The notes beneath the pieces were generated by a model. It was not told where the DNA came from. It searched no databases and saw nothing but the letters and a program-made list of their open reading frames with translations. The position numbers and the translations under genes are program-made. DNA of 40,437 bases from contig JADKAV010000029.1 in NCBI GenBank assembly GCA_016719135.1, positions 1 through 40,437 on the forward strand, read 5' to 3'. Positions 19,057-30,351 of the stretch are shown one piece after another. The first letter of the stretch is position 1; each line of letters starts with the position of its first letter. The DNA is from Micrococcales bacterium (GTDB taxonomy: Bacteria; Actinomycetota; Actinomycetes; S36-B12; UBA10799).

Positions 19057-19201
19057 ATCTGCCATCTTTGGGAGGTTTTCAGCGGCGTTATGCGTGATTT
19101 GTCCAGATTGACCTCGTGAACCTGGCATCCGCCAACGGTGGTTGCCCACTTCAGGTGGTCCACCGCGGGAGTAATCGCCCCAGACTCAACCCGGCGTACG
19201 G

Positions 19202-20896
19202 TTGACGCTGAGCGAATGCCCGCAGTGCGGCCACGTCCTGCCGGCCCCGGACGCCGACGGAATGCTCACCTGCATCTGTGGGTTTCGCGGCTACGCCGGG
19301 TATCTGCGCGAGTACGAGTACCTCACGCAGCGCCGCCAATGGCTCGCGGATCGGATCGCCGAACAGGCCCCGCCGCCGGACACAGTCACCGCGCAGGCCT
19401 ACGGCATCTGGCCGGCCGGTACTCCTGCACAACCATCGGCCGCACCCCCGCGGAAGGGGTCGGCCCAGACACTGCTGGTCACGCTCGGGGCCGGCCTGCT
19501 GATCCTCGCGGGCCTGGTGTTCGTGGCGGTCGCGTGGGAACTGTTCGGGCCGTTCGGGCAATTGGCGATCCTGGCCGGTTCGGCGCTGGTCACCGCACTC
19601 GCGGCGATCCGACTGCGCACACGTGTCCCTCGGACTGCTGAAGCACTGGTGGTAGTTGCATTCGCGCTGGGGCTCATCGTGGCGGGCGCTGGACCCGGCT
19701 TGGGTGCCCTGCCCGAGCGGTGGGGGAACATCGACTCCCTCTACTCCCTGTTCGTCTGCGCGGTAGCAGTTGCGTTCGGTATCGGGATCGGTCATCGCTT
19801 CGGGATCAGGTCATGGTTGTGGCTGGGCTGGCTGAGCACACTGGTCCTGCTGGCCAGTGCCATGGGAATAGTGACCGACCCTCTGCAGGCCGAACTCACC
19901 TCCACGTTGTCCGGCATCGCGTACCTGGCGCTGGCTTCTGGCCTGGTGGCTTTTCCTTTGCAGACCGGCCGACTGCCCGTGCGGGTGACCGCATCGCTGA
20001 GTCTGATCGTCGCCGCCGGCCTGACGGTGTCCTTGCTCGACTACGACCCACCCACCGGCGCTGTTGTCGTGGTTTCAGTGGCGCTGCTGGCCGTTCTCCT
20101 GCTGCAGGACGTCCTGGGCCATCGCGCCTCGACCTGGATCGGCTGGCCGCTGTTCGGCTTCTGGCTCGCTCTGCTCTTGCTGCTGGCGCCGAACTCCACA
20201 GCGATGACCGCGGTGGTCGCGGTTGCCGGGACCGCGCTGCTGTTCCTGCTCGCACGCTGGGGCATTGCGCTGGCTGCGGTGGCGGTCGGTGTGTTGTGGA
20301 GCGTGTGGCTCATCGGCGCGGCTCCGCCGGATGCGCGGTGGTTCTTCGGCGTCGCGGGTGTCGGCCTGTTCGCGTTCTCATTGCGCAAGGCAGCAGCCCC
20401 GCTCGCGTGGTTCGCAGCATTGTTCGTCCAGACGGCGTTCCTGCTGCAGATCGACGAAGTGCCGTTCTTCGAAGTGCCGACCCTCGTCCTGGCGGGGCTT
20501 TTGCTGCTGGCGGGGCTGATCCAGTTCCGTTCCGGCGAACGGCGCTCTTTGATCCTCTACGCTCCCGCACTGAGCGCCGCCCTGCTGCCCAGCGCGCTGA
20601 TGGTGTGGGACGAATCGTGGTCGACGCCGTCACTGGCACGGTTTCTGCTCGTGATGCTCGGCGGCGTCGTGTGCTTGCTGCTGGGAGTACGCGCCCACCT
20701 GCTGGGGCTTGTCGTTCCGGCGACGCTGGCTGTCTCGATCGCTGCGACCGCCCAGCTCTGGGCCACCCTGGACACGCTGCCGCGCTGGCTGGCACTGGCC
20801 CTGGCAGGTGCGGCACTGATCGGCGCGGGCGCCCGCATCGAGTGGGTCCGCGAAAAGCGGCAGGAGACCAGTGCCTGGCTGCGGACCCTGCAGTGA
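19202..20896 (+). CDS. Zinc-ribbon polytopic membrane protein (SCO7613-like)
   Basis: A 564-residue protein. An N-terminal zinc ribbon (CPQCGH, later CICGF) is followed by a short linker (LREYEYLTQRRQWLADRIAE), a Pro/Ala-rich stretch and then about 14 hydrophobic segments, e.g. LGAGLLILAGLVFVAVAWEL and LSLIVAAGLTVSLL. The layout resembles Streptomyces proteins annotated as SCO7613 C-terminal domain-containing membrane proteins; the role is unknown. The start is uncertain: TTG 19202 is the first usable codon before the ribbon. Its stop (20894-20896) abuts the stop of the convergent gene with no intervening base. Confidence 0.72.
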   Translation: MTLSECPQCGHVLPAPDADGMLTCICGFRGYAGYLREYEYLTQRRQWLADRIAEQAPPPDTVTAQAYGIWPAGTPAQPSAAPPRKGSAQTLLVTLGAGLLILAGLVFVAVAWELFGPFGQLAILAGSALVTALAAIRLRTRVPRTAEALVVVAFALGLIVAGAGPGLGALPERWGNIDSLYSLFVCAVAVAFGIGIGHRFGIRSWLWLGWLSTLVLLASAMGIVTDPLQAELTSTLSGIAYLALASGLVAFPLQTGRLPVRVTASLSLIVAAGLTVSLLDYDPPTGAVVVVSVALLAVLLLQDVLGHRASTWIGWPLFGFWLALLLLLAPNSTAMTAVVAVAGTALLFLLARWGIALAAVAVGVLWSVWLIGAAPPDARWFFGVAGVGLFAFSLRKAAAPLAWFAALFVQTAFLLQIDEVPFFEVPTLVLAGLLLLAGLIQFRSGERRSLILYAPALSAALLPSALMVWDESWSTPSLARFLLVMLGGVVCLLLGVRAHLLGLVVPATLAVSIAATAQLWATLDTLPRWLALALAGAALIGAGARIEWVREKRQETSAWLRTLQ

Positions 20897-22039
20897 CTAC
20901 TTGAGCACGTACTTGCCCACGACCCCGGCGTGGTCGGAGTGCCAGAACCCGTAGGACTGCTCCCGGCCGACGACCCAGGTCCTGATCTTCTTGACCTTCT
21001 TCGGGGTGGTGGTGAAGATCTGGTCGACGCGGTGGTCGAACTCGTCGATGGAGCCGCCGGTCTGCAGGTCGTCGGACGTCGCGATGCAGCAGCTCATCGG
21101 CGTGGTCGTGCCGATGTCCTTGAAGCCCGCCTTGCGCAGCACCTCGAACGCCTGCTCATCGCCGGGCACCAATCCCGGGAAGTCGGAATTGAAATCGCCG
21201 ACCGCGATCAGCGGACCCTTGACCTTGCCCATCGCTTTGGCGAACTCCTTGGCCTGCTTGGCACGGATGCTGGGCACCTGGGTGCGGTCATCGAAAGCTT
21301 CCAGGTGGGTGTTCGCGAACGTGAACCACTTGCCGCCGCGCATCTTCGCCCGGGTCGACAGCCACCCACGCAGCGAGGTCACCGTGACGAACCCGGCGAC
21401 CTTCACGCTGAAGCTGTTCTTCTTCTTGTACTGCGCCCCTTGCAGGTCCTTGGTCGCAATCCCCTTGTCGGCGCGTTTGAGGATGGCGTCGCGCATGGTG
21501 AGCCGGTAGTTGGCCTCGGCTCCGTTCGTCCCGGTCTTCGGGTTGTTGTCGGTGTCCGCGGGGGCCTCGAAGTCGAACTCGTCCTGCACCTTGACGACCT
21601 CGTACTTGATCTTGCCCTTGTTGATGCGCTTCATCAGGATCTTCAGGAAGTCCTGGTAGACCTTCTTGGCCGTCGGCTCCTGATTGAACACCGCGTTCAG
21701 GTTCACCGGGCCCTTGCGCCACAGCGCGACCTCCTGCAGGCCGACCAGGTCCGGTTTGCGCGCCCGGATCTCGTCGGCCAGGCCCTTGGCCCGCTGCGGG
21801 AAGTTGGTGGCCTCCAGCTGACGGAAAATCGCCCCGGCCGCCGTGACGAACTCCCCGCCGCCGGTGGCACCCAGGGCGGGTCCGAGATCGGCGCCCAGGA
21901 ACAGGTTGCGGGTCATGACCGTCACGTTCTTGGCCACGCCCGGGGCCACTTCTCCGGAAGCCCGGCTGTCTGCTTGAGCTGCTCCGACTCCGGTGAGGAC
22001 CATTGCACCTGCGGTGGCGGCGATGAGTGCTGTGCGCAT
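20897..22039 (-). CDS. Secreted endonuclease/exonuclease/phosphatase-family protein
   Basis: A 380-residue exported enzyme. A Sec signal peptide (LIAATAGAMVLTGVGAAQAD) has a likely cleavage after AQA. The catalytic pattern of the EEP fold is complete: TRNLFLGADL (Asn), LVGLQEVALW (metal Glu), ANTHLEAFDD, IAVGDFNSDFPG (Asp/Asn) and WHSDHAGVVG (terminal Asp-His). Substrates in the family include DNA, inositol phosphates and sphingomyelin; the sequence gives no choice between them. The ATG at 22039 starts MRTALIAATAG; a GTG three codons upstream is possible. The lysine-rich surface (KKVKKIRTW, QYKKKNSF) is unusual for this GC content and would fit a phosphate-bearing ligand. Confidence 0.87.
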   Translation of the reverse strand: MRTALIAATAGAMVLTGVGAAQADSRASGEVAPGVAKNVTVMTRNLFLGADLGPALGATGGGEFVTAAGAIFRQLEATNFPQRAKGLADEIRARKPDLVGLQEVALWRKGPVNLNAVFNQEPTAKKVYQDFLKILMKRINKGKIKYEVVKVQDEFDFEAPADTDNNPKTGTNGAEANYRLTMRDAILKRADKGIATKDLQGAQYKKKNSFSVKVAGFVTVTSLRGWLSTRAKMRGGKWFTFANTHLEAFDDRTQVPSIRAKQAKEFAKAMGKVKGPLIAVGDFNSDFPGLVPGDEQAFEVLRKAGFKDIGTTTPMSCCIATSDDLQTGGSIDEFDHRVDQIFTTTPKKVKKIRTWVVGREQSYGFWHSDHAGVVGKYVLK

Positions 22040-22085
22040 GGCCGTCACCCTACAAAAGGACAGCTCCCCGCGTGGCGCAATCGTC

Positions 22086-24621
22086 CTAGACCAGGACCAG
22101 CCCGTCCCCCACGACGTCCACTGTGACCGTCTCTCCATCGCGCACGTCGCCGGCCAAGATGGCCCGGGCGAGCTGGTCGCCGATCTCCTTCTGCACCAGC
22201 CTGCGCAGCGGCCGCGCGCCGTAGATCGGGTCGAAGCCCTTCTCCGCCAACCACACCTTCGCGGCGTCGGTGACGACCAGCGTCATCCGGCGGCTCGCCA
22301 ACCTGTCGGCCAGCGCTTCGACCTGGATGTCGACGATCTTCGTGAGTTCGGCCGGACTCAGCGGCGCGAACATGACCACGTCGTCGAGCCGGTTGAGGAA
22401 CTCCGGCTTGAACGACTGCCGGACCACCGCCATCACGGATTCCTGTCGCTGCTCGTACGGCACCGTCTGGTCGACGAGGAACTGTGAGCCCATGTTGGAA
22501 GTCAGCACCAGAATCGTGTTGCGGAAGTCCACTGTGCGTCCCTGGCCGTCGGTGAGGCGACCGTCGTCCAGCACCTGCAACAACACGTCGAACACCTCGG
22601 GGTGGGCCTTCTCGACCTCGTCGAGCAGTACGACGCTGTACGGGCGACGCCGTACCGCCTCGGTGAGCTGGCCGCCCTCCTCGTAGCCGACATAACCGGG
22701 AGGGGCGCCGACCAGTCGGGCGACCGAGTGCTTCTCGGAGTACTCACTCATGTCGATGCGGATCATCGCCCGTTCATCGTCGAACAGGAACTCCGCAAGC
22801 GCTTTCGCAAGCTCGGTCTTGCCCACGCCGGTGGGTCCGAGGAACAGGAACGACCCGGTTGGCCGGTCCGGGGTCGGAGATGCCGGCGCGCGTGCGGCGT
22901 ACAGCATCGGAGACCGCACGGACAGCTTCATCCTGACCGATGACGCGTTTTCCGAGTTCCTCTTCCATGCGCAGAAGCTTCTCGGTCTCGCCCTCCATGA
23001 GCCGCCCGGCCGGGATGCCGGTCCAAGCGCCCACGACCTCGGCGATGTCCTCGGCGGTGACTTCCTCGGAGACCATCCCGCCCTCGGGTCCGGCTTGGGA
23101 TTCCAGCTCCCGTTCGAGTTCGGGCAGTTCGCCGTACTGGATCCTGGCGGCCTGCTCGAGGTCCCCGTCGCGCACCGCCCGATCGGCGATGTTGCGTAGT
23201 TCATCGATGCGGATCTTCAGGTCGCCGATGCGGTCGAGGTTGGCCTTCTCCAGGTCCCACCGGGAACGCAGAGCGCGCAGTTCCTCCTCGTGATCCGCGA
23301 GGTCGGCGCGCAGTTTCTCCAGCCGTTCGACCGAAGCGGGGTCGGTCTCCTTGGCCAGGGCCATCTCCTCCATCTTCATGCGGTCGACCTGGCGCTGGAG
23401 CTTGTCGATCTCCTCGGGGCTGGAGTCGATCTCCATGCGCAGCCGCGAGGCGGACTCGTCGACGAGGTCGATGGCCTTGTCGGGCAGGAAGCGCGCGGTG
23501 ATGTAGCGGTCGGACAGCGTCGCCGCGGCAACCAGCGCGGCGTCCGCGATGGCCACCTTGTGGTGCGCCTCGTACTTCTCCTTGATACCGCGCAGGATCC
23601 CGATCGTGTCCTCGACGCTGGGCTCACCGACGAGCACCTGCTGGAAGCGCCGCTCAAGAGCCGGGTCCTTCTCGATGCGTTCGCGGTATTCGTCCAGCGT
23701 GGTGGCACCGACCATCCGCAGCTCACCGCGGGCGAGCATCGGCTTGAGCATGTTGCCTGCGTCCATGGCACCCTCGCCGGACGCGCCCGCGCCGACGACC
23801 GTATGCAGTTCGTCGATGAAGGTGATGATCTGGCCCTCGGACTGCTGGATCTCCTCGAGGACGGACTTGAGCCGTTCCTCGAACTCACCGCGGTACTTCG
23901 CGCCGGCGACCATGCCGGGCAGGTCCAGCGAGATCAGGGTCTTGTTACGCAAGGAGTCCGGAACATCGCCGGCGACGATGCGCTGGGCCAACCCTTCGAC
24001 GACTGCGGTCTTGCCGACCCCGGGTTCTCCGATCAGGACCGGGTTGTTCTTCGTGCGCCGCGACAGCACCTGCACGACCCGGCGGATCTCGGCGTCACGG
24101 CCGATCACGGGGTCGATCTTGCCGTCGCGAGCCCGCTCGGTCAGATCGATACCGTACTTCTCAAGCGCTTGGAAACTGGCCTCGGGATCCTGGTTGGTGA
24201 CACGGCGGTCGCCGGCGACCTGCCCCAGCGCGTCGAGCAGTTTGGTCGGTTCGACGGGCAGCAGATCGGGTTGTTTCTCCGCGACCCCGATGAGCAGGTG
24301 TTCGGTGGAGACGTAGGCGTCGCCGCGCTGGTTGGCGAGGTCTTGGGCCGCCTGCAGGACCGCGTGCATGCTTCGGGACAGCGTGGGCTGGCCCATGGTC
24401 GAACCGGTGGCGGCGGGCAGCTGGGACAGGGCGGCGCGCACGTCAGCATCGAGAGCCGGGCGGTTGACGCCGACCGTGTCAAGCAGACTGACAGCGATCC
24501 CCTCGCCCTGGGCAAGCAGTGCATGAAGGAGGTGCGCAGGGGTCACTTCCGAGTTGCCGTCGGCTGCGGCTTGCCGAATCGCAGCTCCGAGGGCGTCCTG
24601 GGCCTTAGTGGTGAAGTCCAT
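22086..24621 (-). CDS. clpB: ClpB disaggregase chaperone, one frameshift
   Basis: Hexameric AAA+ disaggregase that rescues heat-aggregated proteins with DnaK. Domains in order: Clp N-domain (MDFTTKAQDALGAAIRQAAA), AAA-1 with Walker A GEPGVGKTA and Walker B TFIDELH, the long M-domain coiled coil (LRALRSRWDLEKANLDRIGD and onward), and AAA-2 with GPTGVGKTELAKAL, LLDEVEKAHPEVFD and the sensor LVLTSNMGS. The frame shifts near 22860, just before the second Walker A, where one extra base in the GGTCCGGGG run would do it. The corrected length of about 844 residues is normal. The start MDFTTKAQ at 24621 lies directly behind a promoter. In Actinomycetota clpB is often HspR-controlled. Confidence 0.96.
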
Positions 24622-24627
24622 GGTCCT

Positions 24628-24657
24628 ATTGTGCCGGATCCGGGCTTCATGTGTCAA
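24628..24657 (-). promoter_or_regulatory. Putative clpB promoter, possibly leaderless
   Basis: On the minus strand, TTGACA (24652-24657) is a perfect -35 hexamer and CACAAT (24628-24633) a 4/6 -10 hexamer, 18 bases apart. Transcription would begin at or within a base of the clpB ATG, giving a leaderless mRNA, common in Actinomycetota. I could not find a convincing HAIR operator (CTTGAGT-N7-ACTCAAG) here. Confidence 0.5.
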
Positions 24658-24770
24658 TAACTATGAGTCGCTTTGTATCAATGTTCAGGCCGAGGTGGGT
24701 CGTTCGGTTGCGCCTGCCGTCCCGCGTCGCCGCCTGTCCCCCGGGCGCCGCCGTGAGCGCCTCCGGCAAC

Positions 24771-25107
24771 CCCGAGACTTCGGTCATATCCGGTCACTGA
24801 GAGACGCCCCACGTCCAAAGTCGCGCCACCGCACCAGAGCGGATCCGGCACCCCCGAGACTTCGGTCAAATCCGGTCACTGAGAGACGCCCCACGTCCAA
24901 AGTCGCGCCACCGCACCAGAGCGGACCGGACCCTGGCACCGCCAAGAGACCTCGGTCCAACCGGTCGCTGCACCAAGACGCCCGGCACGTCCAAAGTCGG
25001 GCCACGAAGACGCCCACGTCCCGCCACCGCACGAGGACGGACCCGGCACCCCCGAGACTTCGGTCAAATCCGGTCACTGAGAGACGCCCCACGTCCAAAG
25101 TCGCGCC
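24771..25107. repeat. Degenerate tandem repeat, about 82-bp unit, four copies
   Basis: Units begin at 24771, 24853, about 24944 and 25051 with CCCGAGACTTCGGTCA and continue with CACTGAGAGACGCCCCACGT and CCAAAGTCGCGCC. Copies 1, 2 and 4 are nearly identical over their shared parts; copy 3 is diverged and longer. Within each unit CGAGACTT and AAGTCGCG are an imperfect inverted pair, and CCGAGACTTCGG is a small hairpin. The array fills most of the 496 bases between the end of the P1 peptidase gene and the clpB promoter. Between 24660 and 24770 I see nothing else. Confidence 0.85.
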
Positions 25108-25117
25108 GCCGGGCAGG

Positions 25118-26206
25118 TCAGGTCGCCCCGAGCAGAGCCTCGAGACGGTCCCGGGGCAGGGCCGGCACGGTCAGGCCCCGCCGTCCGGTGGTCGTGGTCG
25201 CGGACAAGATGCTGTCCCACACGGCGGACTCCGTCGCGTCCACCGTTGCCTCGAACAAGTCGTCCAGGCGGCTGCTGGGCCAGGCGGCCCGATCAGACGT
25301 GGCACCGCGAGGCGCCCGCAGACCGGTGGCCAGGCAGCAGAAGATCTCGCCGCTGCCATGGTGCGCGACCGAGCCGCATCTCGCCAGCCCCAGGCCAACC
25401 CTGGCCGCGACGCGAGTCGCCGTAGCTGAATCCAGTGGCGCGTCGGTGACAACGACCCCGATGCAAGAGCCCGCCGGCTCGGGGTGGTGGGCCGCCCACC
25501 AGTCCGGCTCGTCGAGTTCCTCGCCCACCACCCGGCCCCGGATCGTCAGTTGGTGTGGCGCCCCGAAGTTGGTCAGCAGAACGACGGCGACGGTGGTGCC
25601 GTCGGGCAGAACGCGCGACGACGTCCCAATGCCGCCCTTCCACCCCATGCACACGGTCCCCGTGCCCGCACCTACGCAGCCGCTCAGTGCTGCTCGACCC
25701 CCGGTCGGCACACCCTCCCCGGCCGACAGTCGCGCCTGTGCCATGGCGTTGGCCACGTCCACGTCCGTCACATGCATCGTGCGCGGATCGTTGAGCCACG
25801 AGTCGTCGCACTCCCCCACGACCGGGATCACGACCGAATCGGCGATCTCGGGTTGTTCGTCCATGAGTAGCCGGCAGGCGGCGTCGTAAACGCGGCCGAC
25901 CTGCATCGTGCTGGTGAGAAAGACCGGGGTCTCGGTCACCCCCCATTCCCGGATCTGCAGGCTGCCGGTCAACTCGCCGGCACCATTGAGGACCGCGACC
26001 CCGGCCGGTACCGGACTAGCCCACACATCGCCGCCGGGGTCCACGACGGTCACCCCGGTTCGGGCGATTCCGCTGCCGGTCGGCGGGTCGGCATCGTCGC
26101 GGACGATCGTCGCGTGCCCCAGCCCCGCGCCGGGCACGTCGAGCACGGAGTCGCTGGGACCCGTGGGGAAGCGGCCGAAGGACTGGGCGAGGAAGGCGGG
26201 CGGCAT
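25118..26206 (-). CDS. P1-family (DmpA/S58) peptidase
   Basis: A 362-residue N-terminal-nucleophile hydrolase of the P1 aminopeptidase family (L-aminopeptidase D-esterase/amidase). Characteristic segments are VPGAGLGHATIVRDDADPP, GVTVVDPGGDVWASPVPAG, CVGAGTGTVCMGWKGGIGTS and the autoprocessing Ser/Thr within GIGTSSRV. The precursor would be cut there into two chains. The ATG at 26206 is only 19 bases from the deacetylase ATG on the other strand, so one or both transcripts may be leaderless or the true start may be slightly downstream. The beginning of this gene, together with the start of the deacetylase, exists again in decayed form at 38 kb. Followed downstream by the tandem repeat and clpB. 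Confidence 0.85.
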   Translation of the reverse strand: MPPAFLAQSFGRFPTGPSDSVLDVPGAGLGHATIVRDDADPPTGSGIARTGVTVVDPGGDVWASPVPAGVAVLNGAGELTGSLQIREWGVTETPVFLTSTMQVGRVYDAACRLLMDEQPEIADSVVIPVVGECDDSWLNDPRTMHVTDVDVANAMAQARLSAGEGVPTGGRAALSGCVGAGTGTVCMGWKGGIGTSSRVLPDGTTVAVVLLTNFGAPHQLTIRGRVVGEELDEPDWWAAHHPEPAGSCIGVVVTDAPLDSATATRVAARVGLGLARCGSVAHHGSGEIFCCLATGLRAPRGATSDRAAWPSSRLDDLFEATVDATESAVWDSILSATTTTGRRGLTVPALPRDRLEALLGAT

Positions 26207-26225
26207 GGTGGCAACATGTTTGCAC

Positions 26226-27779
<1,554 letters not shown>

Positions 27780-28399
27780 CTACAGACCCGACGAACGCAG
27801 CGTGGCCCGCACAACCGGGTGGTCTGCGTCGAGCCCGTAGCGGTGCCGGTACACGGCGATGACCGCTTCACGCAGGGCCACGTCCGATTCACCTAGGGAG
27901 GCCCCCATCAACAGCAGGCGCGGCTCCTCCCCCTCCTGCCCGTGGTCGGGCGGGGCGTACTCCCTGATCGCGAGCAGATCGACGCCGTGTCGCCGGTAGA
28001 ACTCGATGCGCCGCAGGTCATCGCGACGTTCCGGTGACTCGTCCGGTCGGCCATCGGGATCCTCCACATCGAGCAGCAGCATCGAGCGTCCAGCATCACG
28101 CAGATGGGAGACCAGTGCGGACAACAGCGCGGATCCGTGGCCGCCACCACGGCGCTGCGCGTCGACCACGAAGTAGCGGATGAAGGACATCGCCGTGTCG
28201 CCGAGGTGGCGGATCAGAGCGAATCCCACCGGCTCCCCCGCGTCCAGGAGCACCAACAACCGCTCGTCCGGACGGCCGGCGGCGATCTCCTCCCACGGCG
28301 CGCGCAAGGCAAGCGGGAACGACGACTCGTACACATGGCGCACCGCTACCTTGGAGCGGCGTCCAGCCCGCTGAAAGCCACCAACGCGTGCTCGGTCAT
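27780..28399 (-). CDS. GNAT-family N-acetyltransferase, one frameshift
   Basis: A protein of about 206 residues with GNAT features: LLVLLDAGEPVGFALIRHLG (strands 3-4), SFIRYFVVDAQRRGGGHGSA (the Q/R-x2-G-x-G/A acetyl-CoA pyrophosphate loop, here RRGGGHGS) and RRIEFYRRHGVDLL near the C-terminus. The target amine is unknown. The ATG at 28399 starts MTEHALVAFSGLDAAP; the frame then changes near 28350 to enter AVRHVYESSFPLALR. The ATG overlaps the stop of the amidohydrolase as ATGA, so it is the last gene of that operon. The stop codon is directly beside the poly-G block but reads cleanly (LRSSGL then TAG). Confidence 0.8.
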
Positions 28400-30083
28400 G
28401 CCGGATCTCCAATTCCCAGCCCGGCGTCCCACACGACCTCGCCGCCGACCACCGTCGCGAGCACCTCGATGTCCGCCAGCGCATTCGGCTCAACGCGCGT
28501 GGGGTCGTCGGACAGGACCGCGAGGTCGGCGAGCGCGCCCCGGACCGATCCACCCCTGCGGTCCTCCTCATAAGAGGCGCAGGCCGACCCGTAGGTGCAG
28601 GCCCGCAGCGCGTCGTGGGCGCTGACCACTTCGTCGGGCCCAAGCAGGTCACCGGAGGCGGTCCGACGGTTCACCATGTCGTTGATGCCCAGCATCGGCC
28701 GGCCATCGACCACCGGCCGGTCGCTGCTGCCAGGAACGACCAGTCCGGCGGCCAGCAGCGACGCGTGGCGGTAGGCCCACTCGGAACGCTGCGGCCCGAG
28801 TGCCCGGCGCATGCCGTCACCGATCTCGCCGACGAACCGCCCTGCGGCACCGGCACAACGCCGAGGCGGGCCGCGCGCTCCACTCGATCGGGCCTGGCGA
28901 CGCCGAAGTGCTCGATCCGATGCCGGGCGCGAGGTTGCCGGGGCGCCCGCCCCAACCCCATCCGCGGGTGATCTCGTACGCAGCGTTCGTACGCATCCAG
29001 CACCAGGTCGATCGCGGCATCACCGATGGCGTGGTGGCGACCCGCCAGCCGGAGCGGTGGGCGGAAATGATCGTGTCGACCAGGGCGTCCGCGTCGTCCT
29101 GCAGATAGCCGCGGACCCCGGGCTCGTCGCTGAAGTCGGTGCACATCGCGGCGGTGTGCACGATCAGCGAACCGTCGGAGAACACCTTCGCGGGCCCCAG
29201 GCGCAGGCGGTCATCGCCGAACCCGGTGCGAAGACCCAAGTCGATGCCGTTGCCGAGCTCGTCGGTCTCCGGTGCCACGCAGTGCATGCAGGACCGGCGA
29301 CACCACCATGAGTTCGACGCGCACGGCCAGGCGACCAGCATCGCGAGCCCGCTGGTAGGCCAGCGCTTCGACCGGGGTGCCTGATCCAGCCCCACCCACG
29401 CCGGCTTCCACCACACTCGTGATCCCCTGCCGGATGCACACCTCACTGGCTCGTGCGATGGCATGCGCAACCTCGTCCACCGGGACCGGGCGACGCAGTG
29501 GTGTCAGCAGGTTCTGGGCCTGCTCCTGCAGCAATCCCGTCGGTCGCCCCGAGCCGTCCAGCGCGATCGTTCCGCCAGGCACGTCGCGGCCATGCTCGGA
29601 GATGCCCAACTCCTCCAGGACCGCTGTACTGACCACGGCCATGTGTCCCGACGTGTGCGTGAGCAGGACCCGCCGCCCGGGTGCGGCTCGCTCGATCAGG
29701 TCGCGATCGGGATAGCCGCCGATCTTGTTCTCGTCGTAGCCGTTCCCGACGATCCACCGGTCAGCCGGCGTGGTGTCGTTGGCATCGGCGACCGCGGCAG
29801 CGACGTCGTCCAGGGTGCGAATCGGCGGGGTGGACAGATCGATCTCATCGAGGCTGGCGCCGAACCAGGCCATGTGCTGGTGGGCGTCGTGGAAGCCCGG
29901 CACGACACACCGCCCACCGAGCGACACCGTGCGTTTGGCAGTCAGCCCCGCATCGTCTTGGCCGACGTGCAGGACCCGGTCGCCAAGCAGCGCCACCGCC
30001 CCCGCGCGAGGTGCGAGGCCGTCGGGCGCCATCGTGAGGACGGTCGCGTCGGTCAGCAGGAGATCCGCGACGGGGCCGCTCAT
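28396..30083 (-). CDS. Amidohydrolase family 3 (YtcJ-like) metal-dependent hydrolase, several frameshifts
   Basis: A YtcJ/amidohydrolase_3 enzyme of about 560 residues in a TIM-barrel superfamily that hydrolyses C-N bonds. The N-terminal beta-sandwich LLLTDATVLTMAPDGLAPRA is followed by the metal-binding VPGFHDAHQHMAWFG (His-x-His). Then come YDENKIGGYPDRDLIE, LLTHTSGHMAVVST, the segment GPAKVFSDGSLIVHTAAM in a second frame, IEHFGVARPDRVERAA in a third, and a C-terminal GALADLAVLSDDPTRVEPNA. At least three frame changes lie between 28810 and 29300. ATG 30083 (MSGPVADLLLTDATVL) overlaps the end of the thioesterase-like remnant. It is in a minus-strand operon with CoA-linked enzymes, so a substrate such as an amide or N-acyl compound entering beta-oxidation is conceivable but not shown. 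Confidence 0.82.
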
Positions 30084-30329
30084 GGCCGTGCCCCTGTGCC
30101 CCGGCGGCGAGCCAGTCGAATAGGACCCGGAACGAATCGGTCCACGCGTTCGGCTGTCCGGATGCGTCCGCCTTGACCACCACCCGCGTCCCGTGCGCCA
30201 CCGGGACCTCTTGCGCACCACCGGACACGGCGCAGCGGTACCCCCAGGTAGCACTGGTCCGTCCCAGACGGACAGCGATCACCTCGACGGTCATGACCCC
30301 CGGAGAGGTCACGGCGCGGTGAACTCCAT
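30080..30329 (-). CDS. Acyl-CoA thioesterase-like protein, N-terminus missing or frameshifted
   Basis: About 80 residues readable. VVRATAMEFTAP is followed, after a short frame change near 30310, by VIAVRLGRTSATWGYRCAV and GTRVVVKADASGQPNAWTDS. This matches the last strands of a hot-dog-fold 4HBT-type thioesterase (the G-R-T/S-S turn and the hydrophobic VVVKAD strand). The hot-dog helix and catalytic Asp expected in the first half are not seen: the acyl-CoA ligase stop is at 30352, leaving no room. It is either a truncated remnant, or the N-terminal half has been lost by error in this low-quality stretch. A TGA at 30080 overlaps the amidohydrolase ATG if one more frame change is allowed. Confidence 0.5.
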
Positions 30330-30351
30330 CGCGGTGGCACGGACCACGTTG

